The notes below the pieces were generated by a model. It saw nothing but the letters and a program-made list of their open reading frames with translations, ran no database searches and was not told where the DNA came from. A DNA stretch of 64,000 nt from DTHT01 sp037444625 (GTDB lineage: Bacteria > Acidobacteriota > Terriglobia > Bryobacterales > Bryobacteraceae), in assembly GCA_037444625.1 (NCBI GenBank), contig JBBIMA010000021.1, positions 1 through 64,000 of the forward strand, written 5' to 3'. Within the stretch, counting starts at the first letter, position 1; the number at the start of each line of letters is the position of its first letter. Shown in pieces: positions 16,648 to 24,237 of this stretch. The translations under genes and the position numbers were made by a program.

Positions 16648-18897
16648 ATGACGCGACGCGGCCTGATCCTCATGCTGCTGTGCGCCGCCTGCGGCCGGGC
16701 GGCGGAGATCGCCCGCTGGGTAGCGGGCGGCGCGGCCGAGGGCCTGGAGGCCGTGCGCGGCCCGGAAGCCGAATTCAGCCTGCAGAGCGGCCCGCACGGT
16801 CCGGTGGCGGTCCTGGCGCCGGTAAGGGATTATTTCCGCCGGGCAGCCTTCCTGCTGCGCTGTTCGCGGGCGGCGCCCGGGCCGGCCTGGCTGGTGATCG
16901 AACACCCGGACGCAGGCTACGGGCTGATCTCGGTCAGCGGCCCGGGCGTCACCGTGCGCTCTGAGCACGGGAGCGCGCGGCTGAACACCGGCCGGCTGCG
17001 GCGGGCGGTGTTCGAGCTGGGCGGCATCGAGGCCGGGACGGTGCTTCGCATCGAGGGCCTGGAGCGAGTGCGGGCGATCACGCTGGCGGACGTCGCGCCG
17101 CAGCTCGAGCCGCCGCCCCTGGTCGAACCCGCCCTCCGTTTCCGCCGGCCTTCCCAGCGGGTGACCACCGCCGGGGCCGACGCCGCCCGGCCCGAGGAGT
17201 TGCCCCAGGCGCTGGCCCGCCTGCGAGAACTCCTGCCCCTGGCCCGCGCCCTGGGCTTCAACGGCATCGAGAGCTACGTCAAATGGGACTTCGTGGAGCG
17301 CGCACCGGGCGTATTCGACTGGAGCTTTTACGACGCCGTGGTGGCGGAGATCGAGCGGCACGGCCTGCAATGGTTTCCCCTGCTGATTGTCGGCTCGGCC
17401 TACACGCTGCCCGAGTGGTATTACCGCTCGAAGGAGAACGTGGGCTTCGAGTGCCTGGAGCACGGCTTGCGCAACGACATCCAGAGCATCTTCTGCGAGA
17501 ACCAGGTCCGATACGTGCGGCGCTTCCTGGCCGAATTCGGCAAACATTACGGAGGGCGGAAAGTGCTGCTCGGGGTGCGACTGGGGCCCAGCGGCAATTA
17601 CGGCGAGGCGCAATACCCGGCTCGGGGAGAATGGGGCTGGCGGGGTTCCCCCATTCATACGCACATCGGCTACTGGGCGGGCGATCCCTACGCGCGGGCG
17701 GACTTCCGCCGCTGGCTCAGGCTGCGTTATCCGAGCCTTGAACAGTTGAACCGGAGCTGGGGCGATCGCTTCCAGTCCTTCGATCAAATCGAGCCCTTCC
17801 TGCCCGTCACCGCCCTGAGCCGGCGCAAACGGATAGACTTCGCCGACTGGTACATGGGGGCGATGAGCGAATGGTGCCGGAAGTGGGCCGAGTGGGCGCG
17901 CCAGGCCCTGCCCGCGGCGGTCATCCACCAGTCTTCCGGCGGATGGGGGCCGATCGAGATCGGGACCGATTACACGCACCAGGCGCGCGTCATGGCGCGG
18001 CTTAAAGGCGGCCTCCGCCTGACCAACGAGAGCGACAACTACCCGCAGAATTTCGCCATCACGCGCATGGCCTCCTCGGCGGCGCGCTTCTACGGCGCTG
18101 CGTTGGGTTACGAGCCGGGAGGCTTCGGCAGCGCTCGGGGCGTGGTGGCTCGCCTGTTCAACGCCATCACCAACGACGCCGAGCACCTCTTTTACTATCA
18201 CGCCAACCTCTACGGCAACGACCAGGCCATCGCCGCCTGGCTGCGGCACGCCCCGCTGCTGGACCGCCGGGCCCGCCCGGTCGTGGATGTGGCGGCCTTC
18301 TATCCCGACACCGCCATCAAGCTGGACGACGAGGTCCTTCGCTACCTCTGGGCTTCGGCCTTCTTGAGCCGCGCCGAAGCGATGCGCGCCTGGCTGGACT
18401 TCGATTACGTCAGCGAGCCGATGATCGAGGAGGGTGCGCTGGAGCGCTTCCGGGTTCTCGTTTTCCTTTGGGGCCACGTCACCGAGCGGTCCGTGCTGGA
18501 GCGCATTGCCCGCTGGGTCGAACAAGGGGGCGTCCTGATCTACCCTGAGCGCCCGCGCGGGTTGCTGGAGACCGTGGAAGGCGATCTCAGCGTCTCGCGC
18601 CGCTGGCGGCAAGGGCTCACGGGCAAGGGACGCGTGATCTTTTTCCGGGGCGATCCCGAGCCGGGCGAACCCTATGCGCGCTTCGTGCGCGACCAGTTGC
18701 GGCAGCTTGATCAGCTTCGCCCCCCGATCCGCCGCGCCCTTCAGATGGACAAGCCGCCCACGGTTTACTGGAGCGTGCTGGAGAGCGGCGTGTTGGCCTT
18801 GCTGAATTTCAGCGACGACCCGGCCCTGGTCCGCCTGGCCGACGGGCGCAGCCTGGAGCTGGATCCCTACACCTTCCGGCTGGAAGACTCCTGGTGA
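16648..18897 (+). CDS. Secreted glycoside hydrolase-like protein (GH14/GH42-like barrel)
   Basis: 749 residues. Signal peptide (MTRRGLILMLLCAACGRAAE, with a possible lipobox Cys), an N-terminal beta domain (about 20-170), then a TIM-barrel. The barrel begins at LPLARALGFNGIESYVKWDF and contains GVFDWSFYDAVVAEIERHGL, the acid/base-like segment VRLGPSGNYGEAQYPA (resembling the GPAGELRYP motif of GH14 and equivalent GH42 segments), PIHTHIGYWAGDPYARADF and a C-terminal beta domain. The barrel architecture is clear; the family assignment is not, and the substrate is unknown. Overlaps the next gene by GTGA. Confidence 0.6.
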   Translation: MTRRGLILMLLCAACGRAAEIARWVAGGAAEGLEAVRGPEAEFSLQSGPHGPVAVLAPVRDYFRRAAFLLRCSRAAPGPAWLVIEHPDAGYGLISVSGPGVTVRSEHGSARLNTGRLRRAVFELGGIEAGTVLRIEGLERVRAITLADVAPQLEPPPLVEPALRFRRPSQRVTTAGADAARPEELPQALARLRELLPLARALGFNGIESYVKWDFVERAPGVFDWSFYDAVVAEIERHGLQWFPLLIVGSAYTLPEWYYRSKENVGFECLEHGLRNDIQSIFCENQVRYVRRFLAEFGKHYGGRKVLLGVRLGPSGNYGEAQYPARGEWGWRGSPIHTHIGYWAGDPYARADFRRWLRLRYPSLEQLNRSWGDRFQSFDQIEPFLPVTALSRRKRIDFADWYMGAMSEWCRKWAEWARQALPAAVIHQSSGGWGPIEIGTDYTHQARVMARLKGGLRLTNESDNYPQNFAITRMASSAARFYGAALGYEPGGFGSARGVVARLFNAITNDAEHLFYYHANLYGNDQAIAAWLRHAPLLDRRARPVVDVAAFYPDTAIKLDDEVLRYLWASAFLSRAEAMRAWLDFDYVSEPMIEEGALERFRVLVFLWGHVTERSVLERIARWVEQGGVLIYPERPRGLLETVEGDLSVSRRWRQGLTGKGRVIFFRGDPEPGEPYARFVRDQLRQLDQLRPPIRRALQMDKPPTVYWSVLESGVLALLNFSDDPALVRLADGRSLELDPYTFRLEDSW

Positions 18898-19796
18898 GCA
18901 GCGCCGTGGTTGCGGCGGCCTTCCGGCTTCTGCGAGACTCAGGTTTCATGCGGTCCCGCACCCGCGTCCGCCGGATCGCCTGGGCCTGGCCCGCGACGGC
19001 GATCGTCGTGGCTTGCTTGGCTGCCGAGGCGCCTGTCCGGTCGCCCCAGGAAGCTGCGCCCTCCCCGGCCGCCGGGACTTTCTCGCTCCCCGGCAGCGAA
19101 GAGCTCAGCTACCGCGCCGAGTGGCGGCTGATTCATGCCGGCAACGCCCGCCTGAGCTGGAGCGCCGCGCCGGAGAGCGGAGGCTGGCGGGCGGGCCTGA
19201 AACTGGAGTCGGTCGGGCTGGTCTCGCGCCTCTACCGGGTCAACAATGAATACACGGCGGCGCTGGACGCCGGCCTGTGCGTCACCAGTTCGGTCTTGAA
19301 GGCGCGGGAGGGCCGCAAACGGCGCGAGACGCTGGTGACTTTCGATGCCGTACGGGGAAAGGCTGCGTACCTGGAGCGCGATCTGGTTAGTAACTCGGTG
19401 GTCGGGACGCACGAGATTGACATCCCGGGCTGCGTGCACGACGTCATCGGCGGGCTGTACCGGTTGCGCGCCATGCGCCTGGAGCCGGGACAGGCGGCCC
19501 AGCTCCCCATCAGCGACGGCAAGAAGAGCGTGCTGGCGCGCGTCGAAGCGCAGGAGCGCGAGACCTTGAAGATCGCCGGCATCTCTTACCCGACCATCCG
19601 CTACGAGGCGTTTCTGTTCAACAACGTCTTGTACCGCCGCCGGGGCCGCCTGTTCGTCTGGCTTACCGACGACGCACGCCGCCTGCCCGTTCAGCTCCGG
19701 GTGCGCCTGCCTTTTTACATCGGCACGGTCACCCTGGAGCTGGTCCCCGAGCAGAAGGCCCGAGCCGGCGGCTCGACCGGAAAGGAGAGCGAATGA
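18894..19796 (+). CDS. DUF3108 domain exported protein
   Basis: About 300 residues. DUF3108 signatures: SEELSYRAEWRLIHAGNARL, VGLVSRLYRVNNEYTA, VTFDAVRGKAAY and DDARRLPVQLRVRLPFYIGTVTLEL (family known from exported proteins of unknown role; quoted in parts: ELSYRAEWRLIHAG, LYRVNNEYTA, RLPVQLRVRLPF). The start is uncertain. GTG 18894 overlaps the previous stop (GTGA) and gives an unusual leader; ATG 18948 begins a cleaner signal sequence (WAWPATAIVVACLAAEA). The stop overlaps the next ATG (ATGA at 19793-19796), so the three genes probably form one unit. Confidence 0.75.
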   Translation: MSSAVVAAAFRLLRDSGFMRSRTRVRRIAWAWPATAIVVACLAAEAPVRSPQEAAPSPAAGTFSLPGSEELSYRAEWRLIHAGNARLSWSAAPESGGWRAGLKLESVGLVSRLYRVNNEYTAALDAGLCVTSSVLKAREGRKRRETLVTFDAVRGKAAYLERDLVSNSVVGTHEIDIPGCVHDVIGGLYRLRAMRLEPGQAAQLPISDGKKSVLARVEAQERETLKIAGISYPTIRYEAFLFNNVLYRRRGRLFVWLTDDARRLPVQLRVRLPFYIGTVTLELVPEQKARAGGSTGKESE

Positions 19797-20851
19797 GAAT
19801 CATCATGGCAAGCACCGCATGGTTGCTGGCGGCGGCCGCGGCGCCGGCCCAGCAGGGCGGCCTGCTCGCCTCCAAGGAATTGCTGGCTGCCTGCACCCAG
19901 GCGGGCAACCTGATCGAATCCACCGCCGCCGCGGTTCCCGAGTTGGCCCGAGCGAGCGCGCCGCTGCTGGAGAACGCCCGCCAGGCCTGCCGCAACTTGA
20001 GCGCGATCTCGCCCCAGCACGGCGCGTTGACTTATCACCTGCTGACTAACCTGCGGGCCTACCTCGCCCTGTCCGATGCGCTGCCCAGACCGGAGCCTTT
20101 CCCGGCCGAAGCCGAGACCCAGTTCGTGCAGTTGCGCGGCCTGGCTGCGCGCCTGGAGGCTCACTTCCGTGCCCTGCTCGAACAGAAGGAAATCGCCCTG
20201 CGCAATCCCGACCGCGACAATCTGCGCCGTTACGCGGAAGCCAACCGCAAGCTGCCGCCGCCCCAGCCCGGCCGCCCGCGCGTGGTGTTCTTGGGGGATT
20301 CCATCACCGACGGCTGGCGGCTGAACGAGTACTTCCCCGACCGCGACTTTGTCAACCGGGGGATCAGCGGCCAGATCACGGGCGAAATGCTGGGACGAAT
20401 GAAGGCCGACGTGATTGACCTCAAGCCGGCGGCCGTGCTGGTGCTGGCCGGCACCAACGACATCGCCCGGGGCGTCGGGCAGGAAACCATCCGTAACAAC
20501 CTCACCATGATCGCCGACCTGGCCGAAGCCCACGGCATCAAGCCCCTGTTCGCCTCCCTGCTGCCGGTCTCCGATTACCACAAGGACAAGAATCCGGCCT
20601 GGGAGCAAACCCGCCGCCGCCCTCCGGAAGCGATCCGCGAGCTGAACGCCTGGATCGAAGCCTTCTGCCGCAAACGGAATTTCGTTTACGTGGATTACTT
20701 CTCGCAGTTGACGGACGCCGCCGGCCGGCTGCGCGCCGAGTGGGCCGATGACGGCCTGCACCCCAATGCCGCCGGCTACCGGGTGATGGCTCCCATCGCC
20801 CTGGCGGCCATCGAGAAGGCCCTGGCTCCCGCGCCCAGACGCCGCCGCTGA
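19793..20851 (+). CDS. Secreted SGNH/GDSL-family hydrolase
   Basis: 352 residues. Signal peptide (MRIIMASTAWLLAAAAAPAQ), a helical N-terminal region of about 130 residues without known family, then an SGNH esterase domain. Block I is FLGDSITDGWRL with the nucleophile Ser, block II is VNRGISGQ, block III is LAGTNDIARG and block V is DDGLHPNAAGY with the catalytic Asp-His. Probably an esterase or deacetylase acting on a carbohydrate ester in the periplasm or outside. Start overlaps the preceding gene by 4 bases. Confidence 0.88.
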   Translation: MRIIMASTAWLLAAAAAPAQQGGLLASKELLAACTQAGNLIESTAAAVPELARASAPLLENARQACRNLSAISPQHGALTYHLLTNLRAYLALSDALPRPEPFPAEAETQFVQLRGLAARLEAHFRALLEQKEIALRNPDRDNLRRYAEANRKLPPPQPGRPRVVFLGDSITDGWRLNEYFPDRDFVNRGISGQITGEMLGRMKADVIDLKPAAVLVLAGTNDIARGVGQETIRNNLTMIADLAEAHGIKPLFASLLPVSDYHKDKNPAWEQTRRRPPEAIRELNAWIEAFCRKRNFVYVDYFSQLTDAAGRLRAEWADDGLHPNAAGYRVMAPIALAAIEKALAPAPRRRR

Positions 20852-20902
20852 ACGGGTCCGGCGCAGCCACGCCCGGGCTCGAACGCGCCGCCCGGCTTGC
20901 GC

Positions 20903-20908
20903 GACAAT
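20903..20908 (+). promoter_or_regulatory. -10-like element before the gene at 20915
   Basis: GACAAT ends 6 bases before the ATG at 20915, and no ribosome site is visible between them. Same spacing class as the elements before 185, 2885, 16648 and 22007. Confidence 0.35.
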
Positions 20909-20914
20909 GAAGCT

Positions 20915-21976
20915 ATGGGGCGCAAAGCCGCTCTGGCCCTGCTCGTCCTGGTGCTTTGTCTGGGGCAGGAGCGCTGGAGCGTTCAGCAGTTGGTTGCCTT
21001 CGTGCGTTCCTCGATCCAACTGCGCCATCCGGACGGCCAGGTGGCGGCCTATCTCAGGAAGATCCGGCTCAGCGAGCGTCTGGAGGATCGCATCCTCGAA
21101 GAACTCCAGGGCTTGGGCGCGGGACCGCGCACCTTGGAGGCCCTCCGCGCCCTGCGAGACGCCTCGGCCGCTCTGCCGGCGCCGGCCGCGCCGGCCCCCA
21201 AACCGGCCGCGCCTGTGATCCCTCCGCCCAGCCCGGCTGAACAGCAGCGCATTCTCCAGGAAGTCCGCCAGTACGCGCTGAACTACGTACGAAGCCTGCC
21301 CGACTTCATCTGCACCCAGGTGACCCGCCGCTATCTGGATCCCACCGGCCTGGAGTTCTGGAGCCAGCAGGACGTCATCACCGCCCGCCTCAGTTACTTC
21401 GAGAACCGGGAAGATTATAAAGTCGTTCTGATCAACAACCGCCCGACCAATGTCAATTACCACGACCTGGGCGGCGCGACCTCGACGGGCGAGTTCGGCA
21501 GCATGATGCGCGAACTGTTCGCGCCCGAAACCGGGGCTCGTTTTCGCTGGGAGCGCTGGGCCACCCTGCGCGGCCGCAGGACGCACGTCTTCTCCTACCA
21601 GGTCGAGCAGCCGCGCTCGAAGTGGCATATCACTTACCAGAAGACTCTGGACATCGTGCCCGGCTACCAGGGCCTGGTCTACGTAGACCGCGACACGCTG
21701 GCCGTCGTGCGCATCACCCTGGAGGCGGTAGGCATTCCGGCCGATTTCCCCATCCAGCAGGCCTCCACCGTGCTCGATTACGACTACGTGGACATCGCCG
21801 GCCGGCAGTACTGGCTGCCGCTGCGGGCCGTGGTCCGCATGCGCGAAGGCAAGCTCCTGGTGCGCAACGAAGTCGAGTTTCGCATGTACCGCAAGTTCGC
21901 GGCCGAGGCCACCATCACCTTCGAGACTCCCGAACCCCTGCCGGAGGAAAAGACCAAGGAGCAGCCGCCGCAATAG
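20915..21976 (+). CDS. Secreted acidobacterial protein of unknown function
   Basis: 353 residues. Signal peptide (GRKAALALLVLVLCLG), a helical repeat-like N-terminal segment (about 22-90), an Ala/Pro linker (PAPAAPAPKPAAPVIPPP) and a beta-rich C-terminal domain. The C-terminal domain contains YVRSLPDFICTQVTRR, FSYQVEQPRSKWHIT and GLVYVDRDTLAVVRITLEA. The phrase around LPDFICTQ and the VDRDT-x-VRIT strand recur in secreted proteins of Solibacter-type genomes; this is recalled, not searched. A lipoprotein-carrier-like fold is possible but not shown. The ATG at 20915 is chosen over an in-frame TTG at 20897 because it begins the signal peptide. Confidence 0.65.
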   Translation: MGRKAALALLVLVLCLGQERWSVQQLVAFVRSSIQLRHPDGQVAAYLRKIRLSERLEDRILEELQGLGAGPRTLEALRALRDASAALPAPAAPAPKPAAPVIPPPSPAEQQRILQEVRQYALNYVRSLPDFICTQVTRRYLDPTGLEFWSQQDVITARLSYFENREDYKVVLINNRPTNVNYHDLGGATSTGEFGSMMRELFAPETGARFRWERWATLRGRRTHVFSYQVEQPRSKWHITYQKTLDIVPGYQGLVYVDRDTLAVVRITLEAVGIPADFPIQQASTVLDYDYVDIAGRQYWLPLRAVVRMREGKLLVRNEVEFRMYRKFAAEATITFETPEPLPEEKTKEQPPQ

Positions 21977-21992
21977 GCCTCCGCCGCCGGGC

Positions 21993-21998
21993 TACACT
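21993..21998 (+). promoter_or_regulatory. -10-like element before the BNR_4 gene
   Basis: TACACT ends 8 bases before the ATG at 22007; no Shine-Dalgarno sequence in between. Probable leaderless transcript. Confidence 0.35.
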
Positions 21999-22006
21999 GG
22001 AACTTT

Positions 22007-23329
22007 ATGAGAGCCGCGCCTGCTCTGTTCGCCGTACTGGCGGCCGTGCCGGCCGCCGCTCCGCCGCCTGTCACCTTCAACGACGACGGCGGCTGGTGCT
22101 GGTTCCAGGACGAGCGCGCCCTGATCGTCCGAGGCCGGCTGGTCATCGGGTCGGTCGCGGCCGGCGTCCACGATCCGGCTCGCCGGGGCGACATCGAGGT
22201 CGTGACCTATGACCTGCACACCGGCCGTACGGTGCGCTACGAGTTACACGACCGGCTCCAACTCGACGACCACAACGCGCCCGCGCTGCTCGCCCTGCCC
22301 GACGGCCGTCTCCTGGCGGTCTACGCCAAGCACGGCCCGGAGAACCGCTTCTATTACCGGATCTCCGCGCAGCCCTACGACCCCACCCGATGGCAGGACG
22401 AGCAGAGTTTTTCCCCCAGCCCCACCTCCCGCATCACTTACTCGAATCTGTTTTATCTCAGCCGGGAAAGGCGGGTCTACAACTTCTTCCGCGGATTGGA
22501 TAACAGCTTCAAGCCCTCCTATACCTATTCGGACGACTTCGGCCGCACCTGGAAGAGGGGCGCGGTGCTGATCCAGGTCCCCGGCACTTTCCGCCACCGC
22601 CCCTACGTCAAATACGCCTCCGACGGCGCCGGCACGCTTCACTTCTTTTACACGGAAGGCCACCCGCGCGATTACGACAACAGCGCCTACCATGCGTATT
22701 ACCGGGCGGGCCGCCTCTATCGCTCCGACGGCTCGCTCATCGGCAGCCTGGCCGAAGGCCTGAGCCGGCCCGAGCAAGGGACGCGCATTTTCGCGGGCGA
22801 CGCCGACAACGTCGCCTGGGTGAGCGACATCCGCTTGGATCGCCGCGGCCGCCCCTACGTTGCTTACTCGGTCCAGAAGGGCGGCGCCGGGCTGCCCCGC
22901 GAGCGCCACGGCGAGGATCACCGCTATCGTTACGCCCGCTGGACGGGCAGCCGCTGGGAGGACCACGAGATCGCATACGCGGGCAGCAAGCTCTATCCCG
23001 GCGAGGACGACTACACCGGCAACATCGCCCTGGATCCCGCCGACCCCGACACGGCCTACATCTCGACCAACGCCGATCCGCTCACCGGCCGCCCGCTCAT
23101 CAGCCGCGCCGACGGGCGCCGCCACTGGGAGATCTTCCGGGGCCGGACCGCCGACGGCGGCAAGAGCTGGCGCTGGTCCGCCCTGACTCAGGATTCCGCC
23201 TGGGATAACATCCGCCCGCTCGTCCCCCGCCCGGAGGAGGGTTACGGCGCGGTGCTTTGGCTGCGGGGCACTTACTCGGCCTACACCAACTACGATTTGG
23301 ATGTGGTAGGGATTGTCCTGCCGCGCTGA
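22007..23329 (+). CDS. Secreted BNR_4-type seven-bladed propeller protein
   Basis: 440 residues. Signal peptide (MRAAPALFAVLAAVPAAAPP), then the BNR_4 hallmark NDDGGWCWFQDERALIV and DDHNAPALLALPDGRLLAVYAKHG (conserved His-Asn). Further blades follow with YTYSDDFGRTWKR, FAGDADNVAWVSDIR and FRGRTADGGKSWRW. This family includes ulvan-lyase-like and other polysaccharide-active propellers, so a role as a polysaccharide lyase or glycan-binding protein is possible. The catalytic His/Tyr pair of ulvan lyases cannot be confirmed by eye. Convergent with the RraA-like gene 45 bases downstream. Confidence 0.8.
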   Translation: MRAAPALFAVLAAVPAAAPPPVTFNDDGGWCWFQDERALIVRGRLVIGSVAAGVHDPARRGDIEVVTYDLHTGRTVRYELHDRLQLDDHNAPALLALPDGRLLAVYAKHGPENRFYYRISAQPYDPTRWQDEQSFSPSPTSRITYSNLFYLSRERRVYNFFRGLDNSFKPSYTYSDDFGRTWKRGAVLIQVPGTFRHRPYVKYASDGAGTLHFFYTEGHPRDYDNSAYHAYYRAGRLYRSDGSLIGSLAEGLSRPEQGTRIFAGDADNVAWVSDIRLDRRGRPYVAYSVQKGGAGLPRERHGEDHRYRYARWTGSRWEDHEIAYAGSKLYPGEDDYTGNIALDPADPDTAYISTNADPLTGRPLISRADGRRHWEIFRGRTADGGKSWRWSALTQDSAWDNIRPLVPRPEEGYGAVLWLRGTYSAYTNYDLDVVGIVLPR

Positions 23330-23374
23330 GCTTCGGGCGTCAGGCGGCGGCGCCCTCCGCGCCGGCCGAAGGGA

Positions 23375-24190
23375 TCAATCCGGCTGCACCGTGCGGTCGG
23401 GCGGGATGCCCAGCTTCTCGTACAGCTTGCGCCTTCCCGCCTTATCGGAATCCAGGATCTGCCGCGCCGCGCGCGCCACCGCTTCGGCGTGCTCCCGGGG
23501 GACCACCACGACGCCGTCTCCGTCGGCCACCACCACGTCGCCCGGCCGCACCAGCACGCCGCCGCACATGACCGGCCTGTTCACCGACTCGATTTCGTTG
23601 CGTCCCGGACGAATGCCCCGCCCCGGCCGGCGATAATACAGCGGAACGCGCTCTTTGATGATCTCGTCGGTGTCCCGCGCGCCTCCGCTGGTCACCACGC
23701 CCACCATTCCGCGCAGCTTCCAGGCCAGAATGTTGTTCGAGCCGATCGTCCCGGTGTCCCCGTCCTCGCCCCCGTCAATCACCAGAGCGGAGCCGGGACG
23801 CAGCAGGCTGACGAACGGCTCGGGGGACAGCTCCTTGTACCAGGCCGCCTCCCATCGGCGGAACTCCTCCGGCGTCATTTTCGGGGCGCGCTTGTTGGTG
23901 GGCACGTAGCGCGCCGTCACCGCGATGCCCACAAAGCGGTGGGTGAAGTTTTCCGTATCCCGCCACAGCGGCCGGATCTCGGGATTCATCAGACCCACAT
24001 CCTGCAGGCCCACGATATCCAGCCCGTCGCTGACGTCCGCCACCCGCAGGCCTTCGTAAAGCTTCAGAATCTGCGCGTCCTCCTCGGCCGAGTATGGCCG
24101 GAAAGCGATGTCATCCTTCCGGGCCGCTTCCTGCGCGCCGGCCGGCGCCAACAGCAGCAGCCACCATGTCCCGATCGCCACGCGGATCAT
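23375..24190 (-). CDS. Exported RraA-like (HMG aldolase-fold) protein
   Basis: 271 residues. Signal peptide (MIRVAIGTWWLLLLAPAGA), then a full RraA/4-hydroxy-4-methyl-2-oxoglutarate aldolase fold. Features are VADVSDGLDIVGL, VTSGGARDTDEI (the G-G-x-R-D substrate/metal motif) and VRPGDVVVADGDGVVVVP. Classical members are cytoplasmic aldolases or RNase E regulators; an exported form is unusual. Start at 24190 is supported by GGAGGTG about 7 bases upstream and by the signal peptide. RNase E regulation is unlikely given the location; an aldolase or lyase role on an extracellular acid is possible. Confidence 0.8.
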   Translation of the reverse strand: MIRVAIGTWWLLLLAPAGAQEAARKDDIAFRPYSAEEDAQILKLYEGLRVADVSDGLDIVGLQDVGLMNPEIRPLWRDTENFTHRFVGIAVTARYVPTNKRAPKMTPEEFRRWEAAWYKELSPEPFVSLLRPGSALVIDGGEDGDTGTIGSNNILAWKLRGMVGVVTSGGARDTDEIIKERVPLYYRRPGRGIRPGRNEIESVNRPVMCGGVLVRPGDVVVADGDGVVVVPREHAEAVARAARQILDSDKAGRRKLYEKLGIPPDRTVQPD

Positions 24191-24237
24191 CCGCCTCACC
24201 TCCTTGGCCGTATTCGATCTTGTCGAAAGCGCCGCCC

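Noticed and set aside
23331..23371. CTTCGG/CCGAAG hairpin as terminator between the BNR_4 and RraA-like genes
   Set aside because: Only 6 bp with a loop of about 29 bases and no U-tract; too weak to report as a feature.
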